DNA of 41,566 bases from Lacticaseibacillus nasuensis JCM 17158. GTDB taxonomy: Bacteria > Bacillota > Bacilli > Lactobacillales > Lactobacillaceae. Each line of letters begins with the position of its first letter. Within the stretch, counting starts at the first letter, position 1. A program made the position numbers and the translations under genes. Shown piece by piece: positions 7,077-14,085 of this stretch. The notes under the pieces were generated by a model, which saw only the letters and a program-made list of their open reading frames with translations, searched no databases and was not told where the DNA came from. The stretch covers positions 1 through 41,566 of the forward strand of contig NZ_AZDJ01000002.1 of assembly GCF_001434705.1 (NCBI RefSeq), in the 5' to 3' direction.

Positions 7077-9482
7077 GTGAAATTACTTGCGATAGTTGGC
7101 AACAACGCGACGGTGTCGTACAACCGCCTGCTGTTGCAGTATATGAAGCGGCACTTTGCACCAACGGCTGAGATTGAATTGCAGGAGATCAAAGGGTTGC
7201 CTCTGTTTAACGAGGATGACCTGAAGCACTTCCCTGCTGCCATCGAGGCTTTGATTCAGCGGGTTAAGGCGGCGGATGGCGTGATTATTGCCACGCCGGA
7301 ATACGATCACTCGATGACCGCCAGCCTGAAAAGCGTGATTGAGTGGCTGTCTGCCAGCTACCATTCACTGGCCGGCAAGCCGGTGATGGTGGTCGGCGCG
7401 TCGTTTGGTGCGCAAGGCACGGTGCGGGCGCAGATGGATCTGCGCCATGTGCTCGATGCACCAGGCGTTGATGCCCATGTGCTGCCGGGCAACGAGTTTA
7501 TGTTGCCCAATTGCAAGACGGCCTTTGATGCCGCCGGTAACCTGAAGGACCAGTCAACCGTCAAGTTTCTCGAGGAATGCTTCACTGCATTTGTGAAATT
7601 TGTTCACCTCACAGAGGGGACAAAGAAGGAGGATACTGAAATGTCGGACAAGCGTAATTGGGATCAGAGTTTTGATGTCGTGGTCTTAGGCTTTGGTGGT
7701 GCCGGCGCGACCGCCGCGCGGTTTGCCGCTGATGCCGGCGCCAAGGTGCTGCTGGTAGATTCCGCACCGGAGGGCCACGAAGGCGGGAATACCCGCTATG
7801 CCGGCCAACTGGTGGGCTCCGGCAGTGACTTCGACCAGTTGAAGGCTTATTACAAGGCGTTAACCGCGCCGATGAACCTCGACGAAGACATGATTGATAC
7901 CTATGTCACCGGGATGGTGAACATGCCGGATTACATGCGCAAGTATCTGGGTGTTGAGCCATTCAGCACGGTTAAGGATGGCAAGCAACTCTCCGGCGAC
8001 TTGGATATCGGGTCGATGTCGCATGAATTCCCAGAGTATCCAGGGGCCAACTCATACGACATGCTGCTGGTTCACGCCGGGTACTTCGACAGCGCCTTGT
8101 GGAAGAAGCTGCGCAAGGCCGTGCTGGATCGGCGCGACAAGATCACCGTTTGGTACAGTTCACCGGCCAAGCACTTGATTCAAGACCCACACACCAATGC
8201 GGTGATTGGCGCGCAAATTGAGCACGACCACGTGTTGCTCGACGTTCAGGCACGCGGCGGCGTCATCCTGGCCACCGGCGGCTTTGAAAACAATCCTGAA
8301 ATGATTCAGGACTACTTGAAGGCTTCGAAGCTGGCGCCCGTTGGCTCTATTTACAACAAAGGCGACGGCGTCAAAATGGGCCTGGAAGTCGGGGCCGACA
8401 TGTGGCACATGGCCAATTACGAGTCTCTGGGCATGTTGCACGGCTTGACCATTGCGACGCCAGCCGGTGAGCGCGGACGCTTGATTCTGGCATGGCCGCA
8501 CATCAACGACGGCAGTGTGTTCGTCGCCGGGGATGACGGTTCGCGGTACTTCAACGAAACCGAGGATAACCGGCATGGCCATCTGTACTACCATGGCATG
8601 TGGCAAGTGCCGATTGCCAACGACCATCCACACTTGATTTTCGACCAGACGCAGTGGGAGACCTTCAAGCAAAGCCAGCTGCCAATCGACAACTTTGACG
8701 ATTTGACGGTGAAGGCCGATACACTAGAAGACCTGGCGAAGCTCATCAACGCCAAGCCGGACATCTTGGCCAAGACCCGCGCGGACTTCGATCACTTTAC
8801 CGAGCTCGGTGAGGACTATGCCTATGGGCGCAAGATTGAGTCGATGCGCGCCTTCGATGACGGCCCGTATTACGCGCTGCCGCTTGAGCAGGCGATGCTC
8901 AACACCCAAGGCGGCCCGCGGCGCAACACGCGTGCCGAGGTCTTGGCGCCGAATGGCAAGCCAATCACCAACCTGTACTCCGCTGGTGAGCTGGGCGGGA
9001 TCAACGCCAACCAGTATCAAGGCGGCAACAACATCGCCGAGTGCCTGATTTGGGGTAAAATCGCCGGTGAAAACGCGGCGCATGGCCTCACGCCGACCAC
9101 GGCGAGTGAAGAACCGACCGCTGATGCGACGAGTGGCGCCTCCGAGGAGGAAGCTACGCCGACTGCCACCACCAGCTCTGCTGAATCGACCCAATTCCCG
9201 ACTGGCCCGAACCAGTACATCGGCGTCAGCGATGAAGGCATGGGCAACGAAATCGTCGTGCGAGTCACCTACGCAGACGGCAAGCTCGAAAACGTCGAAG
9301 TGCTGAAGCAAAGCGAAAGCGCCGACGTGGGCTTGAAGGCCATCAAGACCTTGCCACAGGAAATGGTCGCGGCTAACTCCACCGACGTCGATGCCGTGTC
9401 TGGGGCGTCGGTCACCAGCCACGCCTTACAAGACGCCGTGGCGGATGCCTTGAAGAAAGCCAAGGCCACCGTTACCGCCTAA
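7077..9482 (+). CDS. fused NAD(P)H:FMN reductase / FAD ene-reductase / FMN-binding protein (hydroxycinnamate reductase type)
   Basis: Protein of 801 residues with three domains. Residues 1-180 are an NADPH-dependent FMN reductase fold (G-N-N-A-T-V-S-Y-N-R; T-P-E-Y-D-H-S). Residues about 195-670 are a fumarate-reductase-type FAD domain (G-F-G-G-A-G at 205-210). The C-terminal 90 residues are an FMN_bind domain with flavinylation motif D-A-V-S-G-A-S at 772-778 (Ser778 the likely covalent acceptor, needing ApbE from elsewhere). The canonical fumarate motifs H-T-M-G-G and H-G-x-N-R-L-G-G are replaced by N-T-Q-G-G and N-A-N-Q-Y-Q-G-G, so fumarate is an unlikely substrate. Lactiplantibacillus plantarum HcrA/HcrB (phenolic-acid C=C reduction) are the separate-gene analogues. 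Starts with GTG behind AGGAGA. Substrate is inferred. Confidence 0.85.
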   Translation: MKLLAIVGNNATVSYNRLLLQYMKRHFAPTAEIELQEIKGLPLFNEDDLKHFPAAIEALIQRVKAADGVIIATPEYDHSMTASLKSVIEWLSASYHSLAGKPVMVVGASFGAQGTVRAQMDLRHVLDAPGVDAHVLPGNEFMLPNCKTAFDAAGNLKDQSTVKFLEECFTAFVKFVHLTEGTKKEDTEMSDKRNWDQSFDVVVLGFGGAGATAARFAADAGAKVLLVDSAPEGHEGGNTRYAGQLVGSGSDFDQLKAYYKALTAPMNLDEDMIDTYVTGMVNMPDYMRKYLGVEPFSTVKDGKQLSGDLDIGSMSHEFPEYPGANSYDMLLVHAGYFDSALWKKLRKAVLDRRDKITVWYSSPAKHLIQDPHTNAVIGAQIEHDHVLLDVQARGGVILATGGFENNPEMIQDYLKASKLAPVGSIYNKGDGVKMGLEVGADMWHMANYESLGMLHGLTIATPAGERGRLILAWPHINDGSVFVAGDDGSRYFNETEDNRHGHLYYHGMWQVPIANDHPHLIFDQTQWETFKQSQLPIDNFDDLTVKADTLEDLAKLINAKPDILAKTRADFDHFTELGEDYAYGRKIESMRAFDDGPYYALPLEQAMLNTQGGPRRNTRAEVLAPNGKPITNLYSAGELGGINANQYQGGNNIAECLIWGKIAGENAAHGLTPTTASEEPTADATSGASEEEATPTATTSSAESTQFPTGPNQYIGVSDEGMGNEIVVRVTYADGKLENVEVLKQSESADVGLKAIKTLPQEMVAANSTDVDAVSGASVTSHALQDAVADALKKAKATVTA
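7626..7643 (+). promoter_or_regulatory. internal ribosome binding site and start codon at the domain joint
   Basis: AAGGAGG (7626-7632) is followed after 8 bases by an in-frame ATG (7641-7643, codon 189). The following residues (M-S-D-K-R-N-W-D-Q-S-F-D) align with the N-terminus of the paralogue that begins at 9667 (M-T-T-N-Q-N-W-D-Q-T-F-D). The message may therefore yield both the 801-residue fusion and a 613-residue reductase without the FMN-reductase domain. Confidence 0.75.
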
Positions 9483-9497
9483 TTGGCATGACGCAGG

Positions 9498-9525
9498 AAA
9501 GATCCCAGCGATGGGATCTTTTTTT
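9498..9525 (+). terminator. terminator of the fused reductase gene
   Basis: Stem AAAGATCCCA/TGGGATCTTT around GCGA followed by T residues. Its core GATCCC stem is shared with the terminator of the downstream paralogue. Confidence 0.92.
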
Positions 9526-9579
9526 CGTGACCAAAGTGACACTTGCCAAATTAAGCGCGTCACGATAAAACATCAGCCC

Positions 9580-9585
9580 TATAAT
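9580..9585 (+). promoter_or_regulatory. -10 element of the second reductase gene
   Basis: A perfect TATAAT sits about 80 bases before the start codon. No good -35 lies at the expected distance, which suggests activator dependence or a weak promoter. Confidence 0.45.
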
Positions 9586-9666
9586 AATCACGCGAGCTCG
9601 TTCACTGCTTCACCAAATTCAGCGGCTGAACGTGTGAAAACATGTGCATGAGGGAGGAACCAAAGA

Positions 9667-11493
9667 ATGACAACGAACCAGAATTGGGATCAGACTTTTG
9701 ATGTCGTCGTGCTCGGCTTTGGCGGTGCGGGCGCCACGGCGGCCCGCTTTGCCGCCGATGCCGGCGCCAAGGTGCTGCTGGTGGATGCCGCACCGGAAGG
9801 CCATGAAGGCGGCAACACCCGCTACGCCGGCCAAGTCGTCGGCGCCGGGACCGATTTTGACCAGCTGAAGACCTACTACAAGGCGATGACCGCGCCGATG
9901 CAGCTGGATGACGACATGATCGATACTTACGTCCAAGGTATGGTCGATATGCCGGATTACTTCCGCCGCTACCTCGGCGTGGAGCCATTGAGCATCGCCA
10001 AGGACTGGGACCACAGTAAGGTCGACTTGCACGGCATCCTGCACGAGTTCCCGGACTTCCCCGGCGTGAACGCCTATGATCTACTGGTCGTCCACGAGCG
10101 GCAATTCGACTCTGCGCTTTGGAAAAAGCTGCGGCAGGAAGTGCTGGCGCGGCAGGACAAGATCACGGTGTGGTACAGCTCACCGGCCAAGCACCTGATT
10201 CAAGCTGCCGATGGCGCCGTTACCGGGGCCCAAATCGAGCACGACCACGTGGTGTTGAACATCCAAGCACGCGGTGGGGTCGTGCTGGCCACCGGCGGGT
10301 TTGAGAACAACCCGTCGATGATCCAAGACTACCTGAAGGCGTCGCGCCTGGCGCCCATCGGCTCGCTTTACAACAAGGGTGATGGCATTCGCATGGGCCT
10401 GGAGGTCGGCGCCGATATGTGGCACATGGCCAACTACGAGTCGTTGGGGATGCTGCACGGGCTGACGTTTGCCGGCCCGGCCGGCACCCGCGGCCGGCTG
10501 CTGCTGAGCTGGCCAGAATCCGCCAATGGCAGCACCTTCACGGTTGGCGACGACGGGTCGCGGTACTTCAACGAAGCCGAGCCGAACAAGCACGGCCACA
10601 TTTATTACCACGGCACGTGGCAGGTGCCGATTGCTAACGATCACCCGCATTTGATTTTCGACCAAACGCAGTGGCAGGCGATTCACGCCGGGAAGCTGCC
10701 GGTCGACAACTTCGATGCCATCACGGTGAAGGCGGCGACGCTTGAGGAATTGGCCAAGTTGATCGACGCCAAACCAGCCGTGCTGGCTAAGGCCCGCCAG
10801 GACTTCGACGACTTCGCCAAGGCCGGCCGCGACTACGCCTTCGACCGGCCAGCCGAAACGATGCGCGCCTTTGACGCCGGCCCGTACTACGCCGTGCCGC
10901 TGCGGCAAACCGTGCTGAACACGCAAGGCGGCCCGCGGCGCAACAGTCGCGCGCAGGTGCTTAACCCCCGCGGAGCGGCCATCGCCCACCTGTACTCGGC
11001 CGGCGAACTCGGCGGCATCAACGCCAATCAGTACCAAGGCGGCAACAACCTGGCCGAGTGCCTGATTTGGGGCAAGATCGCCGGTGAAAACGCGGCGCAC
11101 AACCTCGGCCTGACCGCGACTACCGCTGACGCGAAGCCAGACGCCACCAGCGGCGCCTCGGCCACCGAAGCGGCCACGCCGGCGGCTAGCCAGTCGGCGT
11201 CGCAGTATCCCGTCGGCCCGAACCAGTACATCGGCAGAAGCGACGAGGGGATGGGCGACGGCATCGTCGTGCGCGTCACCTACGCGGATGGCAAGCTGGA
11301 AAACGTCGAGGTGCTGGAACAAAGCGAAAGCGCCGACGTGGGCTTGAAGGCCATCAAGACGTTGCCCCAGGCGATGGTCGCGGCCAACTCCACCGAAGTC
11401 GACGCGGTGTCCGGGGCGTCGGTCACCAGTCACGCCTTGAAGGCCGCCGTGGCGGATGCGTTGCAACAAGCCAAGGCTGGCGCCACGGCCTAA
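9667..11493 (+). CDS. FAD ene-reductase with C-terminal FMN-binding domain (hydroxycinnamate reductase type)
   Basis: Protein of 608 residues, a close paralogue of residues 189-801 of the upstream fusion but without the FMN-reductase domain. Residues about 10-480 are the FAD_binding_2 domain (G-F-G-G-A-G) and the last 90 are FMN_bind with D-A-V-S-G-A-S at 579-585 (Ser585 the likely flavin acceptor). The same replacements of the fumarate motifs (N-T-Q-G-G, N-A-N-Q-Y-Q-G-G) are present. A second D-A-T-S-G-A-S lies in the linker at 492-498. GGGAGG precedes the ATG. It probably relies on a free FMN reductase or the upstream fusion for electrons. Near-identical terminators suggest a tandem duplication that diverged in substrate. 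Substrate is inferred to be an unsaturated (phenolic) acid. Confidence 0.85.
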   Translation: MTTNQNWDQTFDVVVLGFGGAGATAARFAADAGAKVLLVDAAPEGHEGGNTRYAGQVVGAGTDFDQLKTYYKAMTAPMQLDDDMIDTYVQGMVDMPDYFRRYLGVEPLSIAKDWDHSKVDLHGILHEFPDFPGVNAYDLLVVHERQFDSALWKKLRQEVLARQDKITVWYSSPAKHLIQAADGAVTGAQIEHDHVVLNIQARGGVVLATGGFENNPSMIQDYLKASRLAPIGSLYNKGDGIRMGLEVGADMWHMANYESLGMLHGLTFAGPAGTRGRLLLSWPESANGSTFTVGDDGSRYFNEAEPNKHGHIYYHGTWQVPIANDHPHLIFDQTQWQAIHAGKLPVDNFDAITVKAATLEELAKLIDAKPAVLAKARQDFDDFAKAGRDYAFDRPAETMRAFDAGPYYAVPLRQTVLNTQGGPRRNSRAQVLNPRGAAIAHLYSAGELGGINANQYQGGNNLAECLIWGKIAGENAAHNLGLTATTADAKPDATSGASATEAATPAASQSASQYPVGPNQYIGRSDEGMGDGIVVRVTYADGKLENVEVLEQSESADVGLKAIKTLPQAMVAANSTEVDAVSGASVTSHALKAAVADALQQAKAGATA

Positions 11494-11507
11494 TTGCATG
11501 CGTATGG

Positions 11508-11536
11508 AAAGATCCCGCGAACGGGATCTTTTTTTT
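11508..11536 (+). terminator. terminator of the second reductase gene
   Basis: Stem AAAGATCCCG/CGGGATCTTT around CGAA followed by a T tract, closely similar to the terminator at 9498-9525. Confidence 0.92.
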
Positions 11537-11548
11537 GGCGCTGGCCTG

Positions 11549-11584
11549 AAAAAACCGCGACTCAGGATAGGCCTGAGCCGCGGT
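11549..11584 (-). terminator. terminator of the MarR-flavoprotein operon
   Basis: On the minus strand, arms ACCGCGGCTCAGG and CCTGAGTCGCGGT pair with one mismatch and end in TTTTTT. It separates the convergent transcripts. Confidence 0.9.
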
Positions 11585-11590
11585 AGGCGG

Positions 11591-12934
11591 TTAGCGCGGT
11601 AACAATGGGGTCAACAGATCGATCAGGCCCACCGTGGCACTGGGGAAGGCAAAGATCTGTTGCTGCAGGGTGGTGGCGGTGTAGCGGCCGTTGATGATCA
11701 GCGTGAGCAGGTTGATCAAGTCCTCGCTGTCATCGGCATACAGGCTCGCGCCGACCAAGTAGCCCTGCTGGTCGAACACGAGAGTCGCTTCAGCGTCTAG
11801 CGCCCGCTTGTACTGGAAGGCCAGCTGTTGGCCGAATGGCACGACTTGCGTGTGGTACTGAGCGGGCTGGGCGGCGGCAGTGGCCGGGCTCACGCCCACT
11901 TCGGCCAATCGCGGCATCGTGAAGGCGACGCTTGGAATCGCCGGGTAGTGAATCGGTGCCGAGTTGCCGGCAATCACACTGGCGATATAGTTGGACTCGA
12001 ATGTTGCGACAGGAGTCAACTTCGGTTGTGGCTTGTCGATGACATCGCCACTGGCGAAAATATTCGCCACCGTTGTTTGCAGGTGATCATTCACCTTGAT
12101 CCCGCGCCGGGAGGCTTCAATCCCCAGGGCTTCAAGGCCCAGGCCTTCGACGTTGGCTACGCGACCGGTGGCGCCCAGGATGTAGTCTGTCTCGAGGGTC
12201 AAGCCGTTGGCCGTGGTGACCGTGTAGCCGGTCGCGGTTTTCGTGACGGCGTTGACGGCTTCGTTAAAGTGGAACTCGACGCCTTGCGCGCGCAGCTTCT
12301 CCCGCAGGCGGGCGACATAGGGCTGATGGAACGGGGCAAGGGCCTTGTCGCTGAATTCAACAATATGCACCTGCTTCCCCATGGTTGCAGCCATTGCGGC
12401 AAATTCCATGGCGATGATCCCGGCGCCGATGAAGACGAGGCGCTCTGGCATCTCGGGGAGGTCAAGGAACTCGCGGCTGTCGTGAATGTACTCGGCTCCG
12501 GGAATGGTCAGCTGCGCTGGCCGCTGCCCGGTCCCGATGACGATATACTCACTGGTGTAGGACTGGCCAGCGACTTCGACGGTATGCGCGTCACGAAGCT
12601 TGGCGCTGCCGGTGATCATGGTGATCCCGCCTTGGGCAAACAACTTCGTCATTGTTGGCGCCAGCGGGTCGATGATCTGGTGCTTGTAGGTCATCAAATC
12701 CGACCAGTTCACTGCCGGCAACGTTTCGACGCCGTGGCCTTGAAACCGGCGCAGCTGTTCAATCAATTGAAACGGGCCATCTAACGCGATTTTCGCATCG
12801 CAGCCGTAATTGGTGCACGTGCCACCGACCAAGTCACGCTCAACAATGGCAACGCGTTTGCCCTGTTGCAGTAAGGCGACTGCGGCGTGCCAGGTGGCAT
12901 GGCCGGAGCCAATCATTAAGACATCAAAATCCAT
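11591..12934 (-). CDS. pyridine nucleotide-disulfide oxidoreductase (glutathione-reductase-like)
   Basis: Protein of 447 residues. An N-terminal FAD motif (I-G-S-G-H-A-T-W) is followed by the redox pair G-G-T-C-T-N-Y-G-C and K of D-A-K, a second dinucleotide motif (G-A-G-I-I-A-M-E-F-A-A) and the FAD motif A-S-G-D-V-I-D. The C-terminal His-Glu pair of classic family members (H-A-H-P-T-x-x-E) is missing: the equivalent reads F-A-F-P-S-A-T-V-G-L. This fits a lactic-acid-bacterial clade often annotated as glutathione reductase, but the disulfide substrate is uncertain. The ATG at 12934 was chosen because GGAGGT lies 7 bases upstream; an earlier in-frame ATG (12949) overlaps that site. It follows marR by 54 bases, with an operator palindrome in the gap. 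Confidence 0.85.
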   Translation of the reverse strand: MDFDVLMIGSGHATWHAAVALLQQGKRVAIVERDLVGGTCTNYGCDAKIALDGPFQLIEQLRRFQGHGVETLPAVNWSDLMTYKHQIIDPLAPTMTKLFAQGGITMITGSAKLRDAHTVEVAGQSYTSEYIVIGTGQRPAQLTIPGAEYIHDSREFLDLPEMPERLVFIGAGIIAMEFAAMAATMGKQVHIVEFSDKALAPFHQPYVARLREKLRAQGVEFHFNEAVNAVTKTATGYTVTTANGLTLETDYILGATGRVANVEGLGLEALGIEASRRGIKVNDHLQTTVANIFASGDVIDKPQPKLTPVATFESNYIASVIAGNSAPIHYPAIPSVAFTMPRLAEVGVSPATAAAQPAQYHTQVVPFGQQLAFQYKRALDAEATLVFDQQGYLVGASLYADDSEDLINLLTLIINGRYTATTLQQQIFAFPSATVGLIDLLTPLLPR

Positions 12935-12950
12935 AGGTGTTACCTCCATT

Positions 12951-12968
12951 TTAGGCGTGCACGACTAA
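12951..12968. promoter_or_regulatory. palindromic operator, copy 1
   Basis: TTAGGCGTGCACGACTAA is an 18-bp inverted repeat with one mismatched pair. It shares core CGTGCACG and arms TTAG/(C/T)TAA with the site at 13434-13451. It lies directly upstream of the ribosome binding site of the flavoprotein gene. Being found only beside this MarR gene and its neighbour, it is probably bound by that regulator. Confidence 0.7.
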
Positions 12969-12988
12969 TCGGGGAAAAGCGCATCCGG

Positions 12989-13417
12989 CTATGCGCGCAT
13001 TGCGGCCATCAGTTTCTGATTCAAGGCGAGCGCCTGTTCATAGTCTGCAGCCGTCAGGTGGTAGCGGCCGAGGCATTCGGCAAGCGCCGCTTGAATCGGC
13101 GCCTCATCAGCCTTGGCCTTGGCCGTCAGGCTGACGATCAGCCGCCGCTTGTCCTCAGCCGGGTGCACCCGCGTCACCCAGCCGCGCGCCTCAAGCCGCT
13201 TCACCAGCGGGGTGAGGGTATTCGAGCTCAGCTTCAACCGCTCGCCTAAATCACGCAGTTCCTGGTGGTCTTGATTCCATAGTTCGGTGAGCAACAGGTA
13301 TTGCGGGTAGGTGAGGTGATAAGCGCTAAGGGCCTCTTGGTAAAATTGGTTGAACAGGCGATTAACGTTATAGACACTGAAGCACAGCTGGTTGGCGAGA
13401 TTAACATGAGTCGGCAT
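12989..13417 (-). CDS. MarR-family regulator, OhrR-like redox sensor
   Basis: Protein of 142 residues with the MarR winged helix (D-L-G-E-R-L-K-L-S-S-N-T-L-T-P-L-V-K-R-L-E-A-R-G-W-V then D-K-R-R). The N-terminus reads L-A-N-Q-L-C-F-S-V-Y and is followed by Y-H-L-T-Y-P-Q-Y-L-L-L. This matches OhrR, where that cysteine (Cys12 here) is oxidised by organic peroxides and releases DNA. It is the only cysteine, as in one-Cys OhrR. AAGGAGC precedes the ATG. Its promoter region carries a copy of the palindromic operator, implying autoregulation, and the second copy precedes the disulfide-reductase-like gene downstream. No ohr peroxidase gene is next to it, so the exact signal is open. Confidence 0.85.
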   Translation of the reverse strand: MPTHVNLANQLCFSVYNVNRLFNQFYQEALSAYHLTYPQYLLLTELWNQDHQELRDLGERLKLSSNTLTPLVKRLEARGWVTRVHPAEDKRRLIVSLTAKAKADEAPIQAALAECLGRYHLTAADYEQALALNQKLMAAMRA

Positions 13418-13433
13418 AGTGGTTGCTCCTTAT

Positions 13434-13451
13434 TAGTCGTGCACGATTAAT
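13434..13451. promoter_or_regulatory. palindromic operator, copy 2 (marR promoter)
   Basis: TTAGTCGTGCACGATTAA, an inverted repeat with one mismatched pair whose symmetry extends two more bases on each side. On the minus strand it overlaps a plausible -10 (TATTAA) of the marR promoter, so bound regulator would block initiation. It lies 16 bases upstream of the marR start codon. Confidence 0.75.
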
Positions 13452-13498
13452 ACGAGCATACGCTTGTTCGGCTGCAATGGCAAGCCGGTGCGACCAGT

Positions 13499-13526
13499 TG
13501 ACTTTTGCGGCCAATTTGGTATACTA
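13499..13526 (+). promoter_or_regulatory. promoter of the HesB-like gene
   Basis: TTGACT (13499-13504), 16 bases, then extended -10 TGG-TATACT (13521-13526). It is one of the best promoter matches in the window and leaves a leader of about 40 bases. Confidence 0.75.
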
Positions 13527-13539
13527 AAGTTAGTAAAAG

Positions 13540-13551
13540 TTGTGTACAACC
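13540..13551. promoter_or_regulatory. short inverted repeat in the leader of the HesB-like gene
   Basis: GTTGTGTACAAC is a dyad (GTTGT/ACAAC, 2-base centre) just after the predicted transcription start. It is a possible repressor site; the regulator is unknown. Confidence 0.35.
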
Positions 13552-13570
13552 TAATCGTAGGAGGGATATT

Positions 13571-13957
13571 ATGAACATCACCATTAAGCATGCGGCGAAG
13601 GATTATCTGGCAGGCAAGTTCATCGCCGGGCAGCACCTGTTCTTAGCCTTGGATGACGGTTCGAGCAAGTACTCGCAGCTCGGCGGCTCCTGTGCCATCG
13701 GGAATAAGTGGCAAATCGTCGTTGCCGACGCGCCGGATGCCGATTATGCCCTCCCGGTTGTTAACGACGCGGGCCTGGATCTGACCACAGGCGAAGAAGA
13801 AACCATGTACCTCGACAACGGCCTGGTGCTCGACTACCGCATGGGCGCGTTGGCTTTGCGCGCCGACTCCGGCATTCTCGACGGGGCGGTGACGGTGAGT
13901 CACGCCCAGCCGCAAACCGCAGGCGTGACCCAAGCCATCGGCGCCAAGACCTGCTAA
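13571..13957 (+). CDS. HesB/IscA-like iron-sulfur biosynthesis family protein
   Basis: Protein of 128 residues resembling the short HesB-like proteins of lactobacilli annotated as iron-sulfur cluster biosynthesis family: L-A-L-D-D-G-S-S-K-Y-S, G-S-C-A-I-G, I-V-V-A-D, M-Y-L-D-N-G-L-V-L-D-Y and a final L-D-G-A-V-T-V. Cysteines are few (one in G-S-C and one at the C-terminus), so it lacks the three-cysteine pattern of true IscA and may not carry a cluster. The start at 13571 is set by GTAGGAGG 8 bases upstream; longer in-frame starts overlap the promoter. It is divergent from the OhrR-like regulator, and its link to redox control is inferred from position. Confidence 0.7.
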   Translation: MNITIKHAAKDYLAGKFIAGQHLFLALDDGSSKYSQLGGSCAIGNKWQIVVADAPDADYALPVVNDAGLDLTTGEEETMYLDNGLVLDYRMGALALRADSGILDGAVTVSHAQPQTAGVTQAIGAKTC

Positions 13958-13971
13958 ATCGTCATCACGTT

Positions 13972-13999
13972 GCGCTTGCCCACTCGGCAGGCGCTTTTT
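13972..13999 (+). terminator. terminator of the HesB-like gene
   Basis: Stem GCGCTTGCC/GGCAGGCGC around CACTC followed by TTTTT. Confidence 0.88.
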
Positions 14000-14013
14000 A
14001 GTGTCCAGGCAGG

Positions 14014-14047
14014 AAAACTATGCACGCGCATAGTTTTGTGGTACACT
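14014..14047 (+). promoter_or_regulatory. 24-bp palindromic operator and promoter of the amidohydrolase operon
   Basis: Perfect 10-bp arms AAAACTATGC (14014-14023) and GCATAGTTTT (14028-14037) flank ACGC. Directly after is an extended -10, TGG-TACACT (-10 at 14042-14047), so the palindrome covers the -35 and spacer. This geometry suits repression. The MarR encoded two genes downstream in the same operon is the natural candidate to bind it. Confidence 0.75.
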
Positions 14048-14085
14048 CATGGCTGTTCACCGACACGCATCGCCAGGAGGCCATG

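Noticed and set aside
9551-9568. A further copy of the OhrR-type operator before the second reductase
   Set aside because: TTAAGCGCGTCACGATAA keeps only parts of the arms and lacks the CGTGCACG core, so the match is too weak.
10180-11499. A 439-residue minus-strand open frame opposite the second reductase
   Set aside because: High-GC antisense shadow rich in Arg, Val and Gly; no recognisable domain, and the plus strand is certain.
11828-12784. A 318-residue plus-strand open frame opposite the disulfide oxidoreductase
   Set aside because: Antisense to a gene with clear FAD and redox motifs; no ribosome binding site and no domain.
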